This document shows positions 1 through 9,434 of a stretch of DNA of 64,000 bases, in pieces (position 1 is the stretch's first letter; each line of letters starts with the position of its first letter). Both the position numbers and the translations under genes were made by a program. The stretch covers positions 2,914,001-2,978,000 of the forward strand of contig NZ_JBEWSZ010000001.1 of the NCBI RefSeq assembly GCF_040537815.1, written 5' to 3'. The notes beneath the pieces are model-generated. The model was not told where the DNA came from, made no database searches, and saw nothing but the letters and a program-made list of their open reading frames with translations. The DNA comes from Mesorhizobium shangrilense. GTDB lineage: Bacteria > Pseudomonadota > Alphaproteobacteria > Rhizobiales > Rhizobiaceae.

Positions 1-1
1 C

Positions 2-520
2 AAGGGTTCAGGCGTGTTCCTCAACATGCCGATCGCGGCTAACATCTCGGCGCTCGACCTTCGCAAGCTGACCGGCGCGCTCGGACTGCTCGACCGTCGG
101 GCCGAGGACAGCCAGGCGACGGAGCTGGCCAAAAAGCTCGGCGTGCGCATGGCCGGCATCGATGCCACTGTCTCGACGCTGAGCGGCGGCAACCAGCAGA
201 AGGTGGCGATCGCCAAGCAGCTGTCTGTAGACCCCAAGGTCATCATCATGGACGAGCCGACACGTGGCATCGACGTCGTCGCCAAGGTCGAGATCCACCG
301 CCTGCTGCGGCAACTCGCCGGCAAGGGCGTCGGCATCGTCGTCATCTCGTCGGAGCTGCCGGAGCTGATCGGCCTGTGCGACCGCGTCACCGTCGTGCGC
401 GAAGGCAGGATCGCCGGCGAGCTCACCGCCGACGAACTCGGCGAGGAAGCCATCATCATGCTCGCCTCGGGCGTCCAGACACCTTCAGTTCAGCAAAAGC
501 AGGCCCAGAATGTCGCCTAG
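2..520 (+). CDS. Sugar ABC transporter ATP-binding protein, C-terminal part (RbsA-like)
   Basis: This is the 3' end of an ATPase subunit of a carbohydrate ABC importer (CUT2/RbsA type); the 5' part lies outside the window. The visible portion is the second ABC cassette: signature [15 protein letters not shown] followed by Walker [17 protein letters not shown]. The degenerate signature LSGGNQQK and the phrase EPTRGIDV are hallmarks of RbsA/XylG/MglA proteins. It ends at TAG 518-520, 19 nt before the start of the permease gene, so the two are co-transcribed. It would power uptake of a sugar or polyol through the permease at 540. The binding protein is presumably upstream, outside the window. 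Confidence 0.93.
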   Translation, partial: KGSGVFLNMPIAANISALDLRKLTGALGLLDRRAEDSQATELAKKLGVRMAGIDATVSTLSGGNQQKVAIAKQLSVDPKVIIMDEPTRGIDVVAKVEIHRLLRQLAGKGVGIVVISSELPELIGLCDRVTVVREGRIAGELTADELGEEAIIMLASGVQTPSVQQKQAQNVA

Positions 521-539
521 GGAAGCGGGAGAAACTCTC

Positions 540-1526
540 ATGCATGCCGAGATCAAGGCAACCGGCATCGCGCGGCGCGGCAACTTCGCCCGCATGGCCT
601 CGATGCGCGAGGCCGGTCTGATCGTGATCATCCTGGCGCTGTGCATCGCCATGAGCTTTGCCTCGCCACACTTCCTGACATGGGGCAATTTCCGCGCCAT
701 GCTGATGAGCTTCTCCATCGAGGGCATCGTCGTCGTCGGCATGACCATCCTGCTCATCGTCGGCGGCATCGATCTGTCGGTCGGCTCGGTCGTGTGCTTC
801 TCCATGGTGGTCTCTGGCGCGCTGTTCCTAGCCGGGCTCGACCCGTGGACCGCCAGCCTGATCGGCATCGGCGTCAGCGCGCTGATCGGCGCGGCCATGG
901 GGTTCTTCGTCACCGTGGTCGGCCTCAACCACTTCATCACCTCGCTGGCGGCGATGGTCATCGTGCGCGGCATGTGCCTGATCGTCACCAAGGGCACACC
1001 ACTGTCGCTGTTCACGCTGCCGCCGTCGTTCAAGGCCCTCGGCCAAGGCAGCTTCAACGGCCTGCCCTATGTCATCATCATCTTCGTCGCGGTCGTGGCG
1101 ATCTTCGACTTCCTGCTGCGCCGCGCCACCGCCTTCCGCAAGGTGTTCTACACCGGCTCCAACGAGAAGGCGGCGCAGTTCTCGGGCATCAAGACCAAAC
1201 AGGTGAAGTTCTGGGTGACGGTGCTCTGTTCCACCCTCGCCGGCCTGGCGGGCGTCATCTACATGGCCCGCTTCGGCGCTGCGACGCCGACCTTCGGCGC
1301 CGGCATGGAGCTCAACATCATTGCCGCGGCGGTGATCGGCGGCGCCTCGCTCAATGGCGGTTCGGGCACGATCTTCGGCGCCATCCTCGGCATGGCGCTG
1401 CTCTCGGTGGTGACCAGCTCTCTGATCCTGCTCGACGTGTCGGTCTATTGGCAGGACATGATCAAGGGCTGCATCCTGCTGGCGGCGGTGTCGATCGATC
1501 ACTTCCTGCACCGCAAGAAGTCCTGA
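540..1526 (+). CDS. Sugar ABC transporter permease (RbsC-like)
   Basis: Inner-membrane permease of 328 residues, BPD_transp_2 family, with about eight to ten hydrophobic segments and the family motif GGIDLSVGSV. Late in the protein is AAAVIGGASLNGGSGTIFGAILG, a glycine-rich loop conserved in RbsC/XylH/AraH. The start is placed at ATG 540 because GGGAG at 527-531 precedes it at good spacing. An in-frame ATG at 510 overlaps the ATPase gene and has no ribosome site. It follows the ATPase and precedes a sugar-sensing regulator and catabolic genes, which suggests the imported substrate is the one metabolised by the downstream enzymes. The exact sugar cannot be read from sequence. Confidence 0.93.
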   Translation: MHAEIKATGIARRGNFARMASMREAGLIVIILALCIAMSFASPHFLTWGNFRAMLMSFSIEGIVVVGMTILLIVGGIDLSVGSVVCFSMVVSGALFLAGLDPWTASLIGIGVSALIGAAMGFFVTVVGLNHFITSLAAMVIVRGMCLIVTKGTPLSLFTLPPSFKALGQGSFNGLPYVIIIFVAVVAIFDFLLRRATAFRKVFYTGSNEKAAQFSGIKTKQVKFWVTVLCSTLAGLAGVIYMARFGAATPTFGAGMELNIIAAAVIGGASLNGGSGTIFGAILGMALLSVVTSSLILLDVSVYWQDMIKGCILLAAVSIDHFLHRKKS

Positions 1527-1550
1527 GCCCAAAGGCGACGAGACAAGATC

Positions 1551-2531
1551 ATGGCCCCTCCCAACACCCGCGACGACATCTCCACGGTACGCCAGATGCA
1601 CCAGGCGCTGGTGCTGCACTATGTCGAAGGCAAAACCCAGGCTGAAATCGCCCGGGAGCTCGGCATCTCGCATGCCACCGTCAACCGGCTGATCAAGCGC
1701 GGCCACCAGCTCGGCCTGGTCGAGATCAAGATCAAGTCGCCGATCGACCATCTGGTCGATATCGAGGCGCGGCTGGTGGCGCTGGGCGGCATAGAACGCG
1801 CGGTGGTCGTGCCCACGGTGTCTGACAATCCGCAGACGGCACTGCAGCGCGTCGGCGAAGCGGCAGCGCGCCTGCTGCTCGACACCATCAAGGATGGCGA
1901 CACCATCTCGATCACCGGCGGCAAGGGTGTCAGCGCGCTGGTCGCTGGGCTGAAGCCCGGCCGCCGCTACGACGTCGAAGTCATTCCCGCCACCGGCCTC
2001 GTCCAGGGCAAGCACTATACCGACGTCAATCACGTCGCCTCCCTGATGGCCGACAAGCTCGGCGGGCGCGCCTATCAGGTTCATGCGCCGCTGTTTGCCG
2101 ACAGTCCGGAGCAGCGCGAAATGCTGATGGGCGTGCGCTCGGTCGCCGATGTGTTCCGCAAGGCGCGCGAGGCGGATGTGGCCGTGGTCGGCGTCGGTTC
2201 GATCCTGAGCGATGATTCCAGCTACTACGACCTGCACCCGTCATCGAGCGCCGACCGGCAGGCCATCGAACAGTCAGGTGCGGCCGGCGAGTTGCTTGCT
2301 CACCTCATCGACCGCGACGGCAAGCTCTGCGGCTATGCGCTCAACCGTTCGCTGGTGTCGCTGACCCTCGACGAATTCGCCACCATCCCGCGCTCGATCG
2401 GCATTGCAAGCGGCGCCAGCAAGGCCGCGCCCATTCTCAGCGCCATGCGCGGCAACCATCTCGACACCATCGTCACCGACGAGGCGACCAGCCTCCAGAT
2501 TCTCGACCTTGCCCAACAGGAGGCAGCATGA
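1551..2531 (+). CDS. SorC/DeoR-family sugar-responsive transcriptional regulator (EryD-like)
   Basis: 326 residues. The N-terminal helix-turn-helix (about residues 25-55) reads KTQAEIARELGISHATVNRL. It is followed by a long SorC-type sugar-phosphate-binding domain of the NagB/RpiA fold (about residues 65-320) with TISITGGKGVSALV and AVVGVGSI. SorC regulators bind a phosphorylated sugar made by the pathway they control. EryD of Brucella and rhizobia is the family member found with a kinase and a GlpD-like dehydrogenase, as here. It lies inside the operon, 24 nt after the permease and overlapping the next gene by 4 nt, so it is probably autoregulated. The effector is unknown. Confidence 0.9.
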   Translation: MAPPNTRDDISTVRQMHQALVLHYVEGKTQAEIARELGISHATVNRLIKRGHQLGLVEIKIKSPIDHLVDIEARLVALGGIERAVVVPTVSDNPQTALQRVGEAAARLLLDTIKDGDTISITGGKGVSALVAGLKPGRRYDVEVIPATGLVQGKHYTDVNHVASLMADKLGGRAYQVHAPLFADSPEQREMLMGVRSVADVFRKAREADVAVVGVGSILSDDSSYYDLHPSSSADRQAIEQSGAAGELLAHLIDRDGKLCGYALNRSLVSLTLDEFATIPRSIGIASGASKAAPILSAMRGNHLDTIVTDEATSLQILDLAQQEAA

Positions 2532-3523
2532 GCTCCCAACAGATTATCCGCCAGATCGGCAAGTCCTGCGTCCACGCCTCGGCCGTCGGCCTGGGCACCT
2601 GGGCAATCGGCGGCTGGATGTGGGGCGGCACCGATGAACAGGCATCGATCGGCGCCATCGAAGCTTCCGTCGATGCAGGCATCAGCCTGATCGACACGGC
2701 CCCGGCCTATGGCCTCGGCCGCAGCGAGGAGATCGTCGGCAAGGCCATCAAGGGCAAGCGCGACAAAGTGGTGATCGCCACCAAATGCGGACTCAACTGG
2801 CACTCCGGCAAGGGCAACCATTTCTTCGACCAGGACGGCAAGCCGGTGCATCGTTATCTCGGCGCCGAAGGCATCGCCCACGAGCTCGAGCAAAGCCTGC
2901 GCCGGCTCGGCACCGACCATATCGACCTCTACATCACCCATTGGCAGGACCCGACGACGCCGATCGCCGAGACCATGGCGGTGCTCGAAAAGCTCAAGGC
3001 CGCCGGCAAGATCCGCGCCATCGGCGCCTCGAATGTCAGCACCCAAGACCTCCAGGACTATGTCGCCGCCGGCCAGATCGACGCGATCCAGGAACGTTAT
3101 TCGATGATCGACCGGGAGATCGAAGGCAGCCTGCTGCCGATCGCTCGCCGCAACGACATCGCAACGCTCAGCTACTCATCGCTGGCGCTCGGCCTGCTCA
3201 GCGGCGCGATCGATCCGGCGCGGGAGTTTACCGGCGACGACCAGCGCAAGGACAATCCTCGCTTCTCCACCGCCAGCCGGCAAAAGGTAGCGCGGCTGAA
3301 ACAAGCCATCGCGCCGATCGCGGCGCAGCACCAGGCATCGATGGCCCAGATCGTCATTGCCTGGACGCTGGCCCAGCCTGGCATCACCTTCGCCCTGTGC
3401 GGCGCGCGTAATGCCGAGCAGGCCATCGACAATGCGCGCGCGGGGGAGATAGCGCTCAGCGCCAGCGAACTTGCCGCCATCGACGCGGCGATTGCCGCGC
3501 ATCTCACCGCGTTGGATGCCTGA
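2528..3523 (+). CDS. Aldo/keto reductase
   Basis: 331-residue TIM-barrel NAD(P)H oxidoreductase. The catalytic tetrad of the family can be seen: Asp and Tyr in LIDTAPAYGLG, Lys in VVIATKCGL, His in LYITHWQDP. C-terminal motifs such as ALCGARNAEQ fit the NADP-binding part. ATGA overlap with the regulator (start 2528, preceding stop 2529-2531) indicates translational coupling. In this operon it probably interconverts a polyol or aldose and its keto or aldehyde form. Substrate cannot be assigned. Confidence 0.92.
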   Translation: MSSQQIIRQIGKSCVHASAVGLGTWAIGGWMWGGTDEQASIGAIEASVDAGISLIDTAPAYGLGRSEEIVGKAIKGKRDKVVIATKCGLNWHSGKGNHFFDQDGKPVHRYLGAEGIAHELEQSLRRLGTDHIDLYITHWQDPTTPIAETMAVLEKLKAAGKIRAIGASNVSTQDLQDYVAAGQIDAIQERYSMIDREIEGSLLPIARRNDIATLSYSSLALGLLSGAIDPAREFTGDDQRKDNPRFSTASRQKVARLKQAIAPIAAQHQASMAQIVIAWTLAQPGITFALCGARNAEQAIDNARAGEIALSASELAAIDAAIAAHLTALDA

Positions 3524-3541
3524 GCGAAAAAGGCAGGCCAC

Positions 3542-5245
3542 ATGAACCGCAACGACACACTCGCCGCTCTGCGCGAGCGGCCCGATATTGCCGTGCTCGT
3601 CATTGGCGGCGGCATCAACGGCATCAGCGTTTTTCGCGAGCTGGCGCTGCAGGGCGTCGACGTGGTGCTGGCGGAAAAAAGTGACTATTGCAGTGGCGCG
3701 AGTGCTGCCCTGTCGCGCATGGTGCATGGCGGGCTGCGCTATCTCGAAAACGGCGAGTTCAAGCTGGTGCGCGAGTCCCTGGCCGAGCGTGACCGGTTGT
3801 TGAGGAACGCTCCGCACTATGTCGCGCCGCTGCCGACGACGGTGCCGATCTTCGACACATTTTCGGGCATCGCCAATGGGGCGGTGCGCTTTCTCGGCCT
3901 GACGCGACGGCCGAGCCGGCGGGGTGCTTTGGTTATAAAGGCCGGGCTGACGCTCTACGACCTGTTCACATCGGCGCGGCGATTGATGCCGACACATCGT
4001 TTCAGGGGCCGAGCGGAAACGCTGGGGACATGGCCGGCCATCAACCCGGCGATCCGCAGCTCCGCCACCTATTATGACGCCTGGGTAAGCCGGCCGGAGC
4101 GTCTCGGCCTGGAAATGCTGTTCGACGCCATGGCTGCCGGCCCATCCGCGCGTGCTCTGAATTATGCTGCGGTGACTTCCGCGGACGCCGGGCTGGTGCT
4201 GACCGACAGTCTGACCGGCGAGGCACTGCCGATCCGCCCGACGCTGATCATCAATGCCACCGGCGGCTGGATCGACCTGACCAACAAAGCCATAGGTGCG
4301 TCCGCGCCAAGGATGATGGGCGGCACCAAGGGTTCGCATCTGATCGTCGACAATGCGAAGCTCTACGGCGCGCTGGGCGGCCACATGGTCTACTACGAGA
4401 ATGAGGACGGGCGCATCTGCATCCTGTTTCCCTATCTCGGCAAGGTGCTGATCGGCTCGACCGATATTCGCGTCGATAACCCCGACGAGGTGCGCTGCGA
4501 GGATGACGAGCGCCGCTACATCCTGCAGTCGCTCGCCTTCGTGTTTCCCTCAATCAAGATCGGCGAAGACCAGATCGTGTTCAGCTTCTCCGGCGTCCGC
4601 CCCCTGCCCGCCACCGACGACAGTTTTACCGGCCGCATCCCGCGCGATCACTTCTGTGAGTTCGTCGAAGCCAATGGCCATCTGCCGGCGACCCTTTGCA
4701 TGATCGGCGGCAAGTGGACCACCTTCCGCTCTTTCGGGGCGATGGCGGCTGACATGGCACTAGCGCGGCTCGGACTGGCGCGCAGCAGAGGCACCGAGGA
4801 CCTTGCTATAGGCGGCGGTCGCGACTTTCCCGACGATCCCGAAACATGGTGCGCGGCGTTGGCGGAGCGACACGGCTTGAGCATCGAACGAGCCTGTTCC
4901 TTGTTCGAACGTTACGGCACTTCCGCCGATCAGTTCGCCGAGCCGTCGTCGATGCTTTCGCGGTCGGATTACGCGGCGGGCGAGATTCGCCTGATCATCG
5001 AGCGCGAGCAGGTGGAGTGTCTCGCCGATCTTTTCCTGCGCCGCACCACCATTGCCATTACCGGTGGTCTGAGCCTCCCTGTCATCGACGCCGTGCTGGC
5101 CATTCTGGCTGCTCACAAAGGCTGGGACTCCACCAGAGCCGCAGCCGAGCGCGACGCCTTTCTTGCCCTGCTGGCACGCCGGTATGGCATCGACCTTTCC
5201 GATCTCTCCAGGACAAACGACAAAAGGAGCGCCCTATGCGCGTGA
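3542..5245 (+). CDS. FAD-dependent glycerol-3-phosphate dehydrogenase family protein (GlpD/EryB-like)
   Basis: 567 residues. The N-terminal dinucleotide motif VLVIGGGINGISVFRELA binds FAD, followed by SRMVHGGLRYLENGEFKLVRE, a GlpD signature. Later come HLIVDNAKLYGALGG, FPYLGKVLIGSTD and GVRPLPATDD, and a C-terminal DAO_C-like helical domain (about residues 420-560). GlpD oxidises glycerol-3-phosphate to DHAP at the membrane; the paralogue EryB oxidises erythritol phosphate. With a kinase (6100) and an EryD-like regulator in the same operon, a polyol-phosphate substrate is more likely than glycerol-3-phosphate itself, but that is inference. Its stop overlaps the next gene by 10 nt. Confidence 0.88.
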   Translation: MNRNDTLAALRERPDIAVLVIGGGINGISVFRELALQGVDVVLAEKSDYCSGASAALSRMVHGGLRYLENGEFKLVRESLAERDRLLRNAPHYVAPLPTTVPIFDTFSGIANGAVRFLGLTRRPSRRGALVIKAGLTLYDLFTSARRLMPTHRFRGRAETLGTWPAINPAIRSSATYYDAWVSRPERLGLEMLFDAMAAGPSARALNYAAVTSADAGLVLTDSLTGEALPIRPTLIINATGGWIDLTNKAIGASAPRMMGGTKGSHLIVDNAKLYGALGGHMVYYENEDGRICILFPYLGKVLIGSTDIRVDNPDEVRCEDDERRYILQSLAFVFPSIKIGEDQIVFSFSGVRPLPATDDSFTGRIPRDHFCEFVEANGHLPATLCMIGGKWTTFRSFGAMAADMALARLGLARSRGTEDLAIGGGRDFPDDPETWCAALAERHGLSIERACSLFERYGTSADQFAEPSSMLSRSDYAAGEIRLIIEREQVECLADLFLRRTTIAITGGLSLPVIDAVLAILAAHKGWDSTRAAAERDAFLALLARRYGIDLSDLSRTNDKRSALCA

Positions 5246-6078
5246 ACACCAAAGTCCGCATGAACCGGCTGTTCGGCGGCGGCCGCTGTCTTGATGTCGC
5301 CATCGACCATGGCGTGTGCAACGAACCGAGCTTCCTCAACGGGCTCGAGGACATGGCAGGGGTCGTTGGCCAACTGGTCAAGGCCGGACCCGATGCCATC
5401 CAGATGAACTACGGACAGGCAGACCTGCTGCAGGCTGTGCAGGGCAAGGACAAGCCGGCGCTGGTCATGCGCATCGACATGGGCAACCCCTACAACAAGG
5501 TCCGCCATCGCGCGATGTGGGCGGTATTGCAGAACGAGGCGGAGCCGCTGGTGGGCGCCATCGAAATGGATGCGGCTTGCGTCGTGGTCAATTTGTTCAT
5601 GCTGCCGGATGAGCCGGACCTGTTTCGGCAGTGTGTGCAGAACATCGCGCGGGTTCGCGCCGAGTGCGACAAATACGGTATGCCGCTGATGATCGAGCCG
5701 CTGGCCATGCTGCCGGTCTCCGAACATGGCGGCTACATGGTCGACGGCGACGCCGAGAAGATCGTCACCCTGACGCGGCTCGCCCGCGAAATGGGCGCCG
5801 ACATCGTCAAGGCCGATCCGACCAGCGACCCCAATGACTTCCACCGCGTCGTCGAGGCGGCGCGCTGCCCGGTGCTGGTGCGCGGCGGCGGCAAGGAGGA
5901 TCTGCACGCGGTGTTCGACAAGTCGGCGGCGCTGATGGCGCAGGGCGCCATGGGCATGGTCTATGGCCGCAATATCTACCAGCATGCCAATCCGAGCGCC
6001 GTGGTGCGCGGGCTGATGGCGATCATCCATGACGACGCGGATGGCGCCAAGGCCTGGGACCTGTACAAGCAGGCATAG
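5236..6078 (+). CDS. DhnA/LsrF-type class I aldolase family protein
   Basis: 280-residue TIM-barrel protein of the DhnA (class I fructose-bisphosphate aldolase/DeoC-like) family. It starts MRVNTKVRMNRLFGGGRCLD with AIDHGV near the N-terminus. The barrel Lys expected to form the Schiff base fits ADIVKADPTSD, and CPVLVRGGGKED plus GAMGMVYGRNIYQH form the phosphate-binding end. ATG 5236 is preferred over the much longer upstream reading because AAAGGAG sits just before it and the family begins here. It overlaps the end of the GlpD-like gene. Likely role: retro-aldol or related cleavage of the phosphorylated intermediate. Confidence 0.85.
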   Translation: MRVNTKVRMNRLFGGGRCLDVAIDHGVCNEPSFLNGLEDMAGVVGQLVKAGPDAIQMNYGQADLLQAVQGKDKPALVMRIDMGNPYNKVRHRAMWAVLQNEAEPLVGAIEMDAACVVVNLFMLPDEPDLFRQCVQNIARVRAECDKYGMPLMIEPLAMLPVSEHGGYMVDGDAEKIVTLTRLAREMGADIVKADPTSDPNDFHRVVEAARCPVLVRGGGKEDLHAVFDKSAALMAQGAMGMVYGRNIYQHANPSAVVRGLMAIIHDDADGAKAWDLYKQA

Positions 6079-6099
6079 GCCGGGCATCGGGAGGAGCCA

Positions 6100-7614
6100 A
6101 TGGATAAGTACATTCTTGGCCTCGATGCCGGCAACACCGTCATCAAGGCCATCATCTTCGACATGTCCGGGCGCGAACTGGCATTGGCCGCCCGCGACGG
6201 GCGCTCCTCCATGCCCAGGCCCGGGCATGTCGAGCGCGATCTCACGGAACTCTGGCGCAACGCCGTCGCCGTCATCGGGGAATGCATCGAACAGGCCGGC
6301 ATCGACGCTGGCGACATCACAGCCATCGGCTGCGCCGGACATGGCAACGGACTCTATGCGCTGGATCGCGATGGCGCGCCGCTGATCGGGATCCAGTCGC
6401 TCGACACACGCGCTGTCGGCATCGTTGCCGAATGGGCCGAGCAAAATGTCGGCGACCGCACCTATGTGCATTGCCTGCAAAAGCCATGGGCGGCGCAGAC
6501 GCCGACCCTGCTCGCCTGGCTCAAGCGCTTCGCGCCGCAGCTGTTCGCCAGGATCGGCACAGTTTTTCTGTGCAAGGATTTCGTCGTCAACCGGCTGACC
6601 GGCGCGCGCTCCACCGACACGTCGGACATGTCGGGTTGCGGCCTGCTCCAGATGCCGGGCCGGCACTACAATCAGGACCTGCTCGCCGCCTATGGTCTCG
6701 GCGACTGCATGGACCTGCTGCCACCCGTGCTGGAGTCGGCAAAGATCGCCGGTCACATCAATGCCGAGGTCGCGGCCCTGACCGGCCTGCGTGCCGGCAC
6801 GCCGGTCGTGGCCGGGCTGTTCGACGTGGTTGCCAGCGCTGTCGGATCGGGCGTCACGCGTACGGGCGCCGCCTCGATCATTGCCGGCACCTGGAGCATC
6901 AACCAGGTCATCACCGAAGAGCCGATCCGCGATCCCTCGATCTTCATGCTCTCGACCTTCGATCCCACGCGCTACCTGGCGATCGAATCCAGCGCCACAT
7001 CGGCAGCCAATCTCGAATGGATCGTGCGCGAATTCCTCGAACATACGCACGATACGGACAAGTCGCCGTTCGAACTGTGCAGCGAGCTCGTCGCGTCGGT
7101 CGATCCCGCCGGCGACATCCCGATCTACCACCCGTTCCTCTATGGCTCGCAGCAGAACGGCCGCGCGCGCGCCGGCTTCTACGGCATGGCCGGCTGGCAT
7201 ACGCGGGCGCACATGCTGCGCGCGCTGTTCGAGGGCGTGGCCTTCGAGCACAAGCGGCATGTCGAGACGTTGCATAAGGCGGGGGCCACATTCGACGAAG
7301 CGGTGCTGTCGGGCGGCGGTTCGCGGAGCCACATCTGGCCGCAGATCTTCGCCGATGTGCTGGGCGTTCCCGTCACCGTGGCGCGCAGCGGCGAGACCGG
7401 CGCGCTTGGCGCGGCGATTGCCGCCGGCACCGGGGTCGGTGTCTTCACCGATTTCAGCGCGGGATCAGCCGCCATGACGCAAGCCGCCCTGCACTATACG
7501 CCCAACGGCGCGATTGCCCCGGCCTATGCACGGCGCTATCGCTTGTACCGGGAGATCAACCAGGCGATGGCCCCGATCTGGCAGCGCATCGCCGCCGAGC
7601 AGGCGCTCACGTGA
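6100..7614 (+). CDS. FGGY-family carbohydrate kinase
   Basis: 504 residues, typical FGGY length. N-terminal phosphate loop ILGLDAGNTVIKAIIFD, adenosine region around GAASIIAGTWSINQV, and the C-terminal FGGY signature around LSGGGSRSHIWPQIFADVLG are all present. These kinases phosphorylate sugars and polyols (glycerol, xylulose, erythritol). GGGAGGAG precedes the start at about 7 nt. In company with the EryD-like and EryB-like proteins it resembles erythritol kinase EryA in role, but the gene order differs from the classical ery operon and no EryC-type isomerase is present, so the substrate is left open. Confidence 0.9.
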   Translation: MDKYILGLDAGNTVIKAIIFDMSGRELALAARDGRSSMPRPGHVERDLTELWRNAVAVIGECIEQAGIDAGDITAIGCAGHGNGLYALDRDGAPLIGIQSLDTRAVGIVAEWAEQNVGDRTYVHCLQKPWAAQTPTLLAWLKRFAPQLFARIGTVFLCKDFVVNRLTGARSTDTSDMSGCGLLQMPGRHYNQDLLAAYGLGDCMDLLPPVLESAKIAGHINAEVAALTGLRAGTPVVAGLFDVVASAVGSGVTRTGAASIIAGTWSINQVITEEPIRDPSIFMLSTFDPTRYLAIESSATSAANLEWIVREFLEHTHDTDKSPFELCSELVASVDPAGDIPIYHPFLYGSQQNGRARAGFYGMAGWHTRAHMLRALFEGVAFEHKRHVETLHKAGATFDEAVLSGGGSRSHIWPQIFADVLGVPVTVARSGETGALGAAIAAGTGVGVFTDFSAGSAAMTQAALHYTPNGAIAPAYARRYRLYREINQAMAPIWQRIAAEQALT

Positions 7615-9230
7615 CCAAAACTCCATCCTCTTCGTCAGGCGCATATGATTACGTCATTGTCGGCGCGGGTTCGGCCGGCTGCGTGCTGGCCAACCGGCTC
7701 TCCGCCGATCCGCACAACCGGGTGCTGCTGCTCGAGGCCGGCGGCAGCGACCGCTATCATTGGGTCAACATCCCGATCGGCTATCTCTACTGCATGGGCA
7801 ACCCGCGCACCGACTGGCTGATGAAGACCGAGCCGGAGGCCGGGCTAAACGGGCGCAGCCTCAACTATCCGCGGGGCAAGGTGCTGGGCGGCTGTTCGTC
7901 GATCAACGGCATGATCTACATGCGCGGCCAGGCGGCCGACTATGATGGCTGGCGCCAGGCCGGCAATGTCGGCTGGGCCTGGGACGATGTCCTGCCCTAT
8001 TTCCTCAAGTCGGAGGATTATCACGGGGGCGGCAGCGCCATGCACGGCTCTGGCGGCGAATGGCGGATCGAAAAGCAGCGCCTGTCATGGCCGATCCTCG
8101 ACGCTTTCCGCGACGCCGCCGAGGAACTCGGCATTCCCTGCACCGACGATTTCAACACCGGCACCAATGAGGGCTCCGGCTATTTCGAGGTCAACCAGCG
8201 GAAGGGCGTGCGCTGGAACACCTCCAAGGCCTTCCTGCGCGGCATTGCCGATCGCCAGAATCTGCACGTGGTCACCGGTGCCGAGACGGAACGGCTGGAG
8301 TTCGAAGGCCGTCGCGTCACCGGACTGGTCTATCGCCAGGGTGACGGCCTGCACCATGTCCGTGCACGGCAGACGATCCTCGCGGCCGGTGCGATCAATT
8401 CGCCGAAGCTGCTCGAGCTTTCCGGTATCGGCCAACCCGAGCTGCTTTCGCGCCTCGGCATCGAGGTGCGCCATGCCCTGCCCGGCGTTGGTGAAAACCT
8501 GCAGGACCATTTGCAGATCCGCACGGTCTTCAAGGTGACGGGTACCGCGACCCTCAACCAGCGTTACCACAATCTGTTCAGCCGCGCGGCGATGGGCCTC
8601 GAATACGCTCTCAAGCGGTCCGGCCCGCTGTCGATGGCGCCGAGCCAGCTTGGCATCTTTGCCAAAAGCGACCCGCGCCTCGAAACACCCGACCTCGAAT
8701 ACCATGTGCAGCCGCTGAGCACTGACCGGCTTGGCGAGCCGTTGCATCGCTTTCCCGCAGTGACGGTGTCGGTGTGCAATCTTCGCCCGGAAAGCCGCGG
8801 CACCGTGCACATGGGCTCGGCCAGTCCGCGCGAGCCAACGAAGATCCAGCCGAACTATCTCTCCACGGAGGGAGACCGCGGTGTTGCCATCGCTTCGCTA
8901 CGCCATGTCCGACGTCTGATGAAGGCACGGGCCGTGGCACGCTTTGCGCCGGAGGAGATGCTGCCCGGCACGCAATATGACAGCGACGAAGACCTCATCC
9001 GCAAGGCTGGCGACATCGGCACGACGATCTTCCACCCGGTCGGCACCTGCAAGATGGGGTCGGACCCGATGGCGGTGGTCGACGACCGCCTGCGCGTCCA
9101 CGGCCTCGGCGGACTGCGTGTGGTCGATGCCTCAATCATGCCGACCATCGTGTCGGGCAACACCAATTCGCCGGTGATCATGATCGCGGAGAAAGCGGCG
9201 GAGATGATCCTTCGGGATACCCGGCAGTGA
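7611..9230 (+). CDS. GMC-family FAD oxidoreductase (choline/alcohol dehydrogenase-like)
   Basis: 539 residues. FAD motif DYVIVGAGSAGCVLANRLS at the N-terminus; GMC signature 1 in YPRGKVLGGCSSINGMIYMR; signature 2 in GAINSPKLLELSGIG. The C-terminal active-site region has FHPVGTCKMG and SGNTNSPVIMIAEKAA. Starts with GTG that overlaps the kinase stop by 4 nt. GMC enzymes oxidise primary or secondary alcohols; here it may make the first oxidation of a polyol. Last gene of the operon, followed by the hairpin at 9360-9393. Confidence 0.92.
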   Translation: MTKTPSSSSGAYDYVIVGAGSAGCVLANRLSADPHNRVLLLEAGGSDRYHWVNIPIGYLYCMGNPRTDWLMKTEPEAGLNGRSLNYPRGKVLGGCSSINGMIYMRGQAADYDGWRQAGNVGWAWDDVLPYFLKSEDYHGGGSAMHGSGGEWRIEKQRLSWPILDAFRDAAEELGIPCTDDFNTGTNEGSGYFEVNQRKGVRWNTSKAFLRGIADRQNLHVVTGAETERLEFEGRRVTGLVYRQGDGLHHVRARQTILAAGAINSPKLLELSGIGQPELLSRLGIEVRHALPGVGENLQDHLQIRTVFKVTGTATLNQRYHNLFSRAAMGLEYALKRSGPLSMAPSQLGIFAKSDPRLETPDLEYHVQPLSTDRLGEPLHRFPAVTVSVCNLRPESRGTVHMGSASPREPTKIQPNYLSTEGDRGVAIASLRHVRRLMKARAVARFAPEEMLPGTQYDSDEDLIRKAGDIGTTIFHPVGTCKMGSDPMAVVDDRLRVHGLGGLRVVDASIMPTIVSGNTNSPVIMIAEKAAEMILRDTRQ

Positions 9231-9359
9231 CGCCGGCCACGAACAAAGCTACCGAGCGGACACGTGTCCTCCGAATCGCTCCGCTCTTGGTCGGCGTTTT
9301 GGTGAACTGACCGCAACGACGCATCCCGGCAAGCTGTCTTGACTATGGCCACGGATTTC

Positions 9360-9393
9360 GGGGTGCACGCGCGTATTCGAGCGCGGGCACCCC
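9360..9393. terminator. Strong hairpin between convergent genes
   Basis: Stem GGGGTGC/GCACCCC (9360-9366 with 9387-9393) continued by CGCGC/GCGCG around an 8-nt loop, with one mismatched pair. It lies between the convergent GMC gene and the outer-membrane protein gene, so it can serve both strands. No clear T tract follows on either strand, so Rho-independent function is likely but not certain. Confidence 0.55.
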
Positions 9394-9434
9394 GTGACGC
9401 TAATCCAGTTCCTCTGGAGCTATAACGCTCGTGA

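Noticed and set aside
828..2237. Long minus-strand open frame of 469 codons opposite the permease and SorC genes
   Set aside because: Composition is Asp/Arg/His/Gln rich as expected for the antisense of a high-GC gene; it overlaps two clear plus-strand genes.
5113..7332. 739-codon minus-strand open frame
   Set aside because: Antisense shadow of the aldolase and FGGY kinase genes; no recognisable domain.
2..9230. Assignment of the first operon as the classical eryABCD erythritol operon
   Set aside because: The regulator, kinase and dehydrogenase families fit, but EryC and the tetrose-phosphate isomerases are absent and other enzymes replace them, so the symbols were not used.
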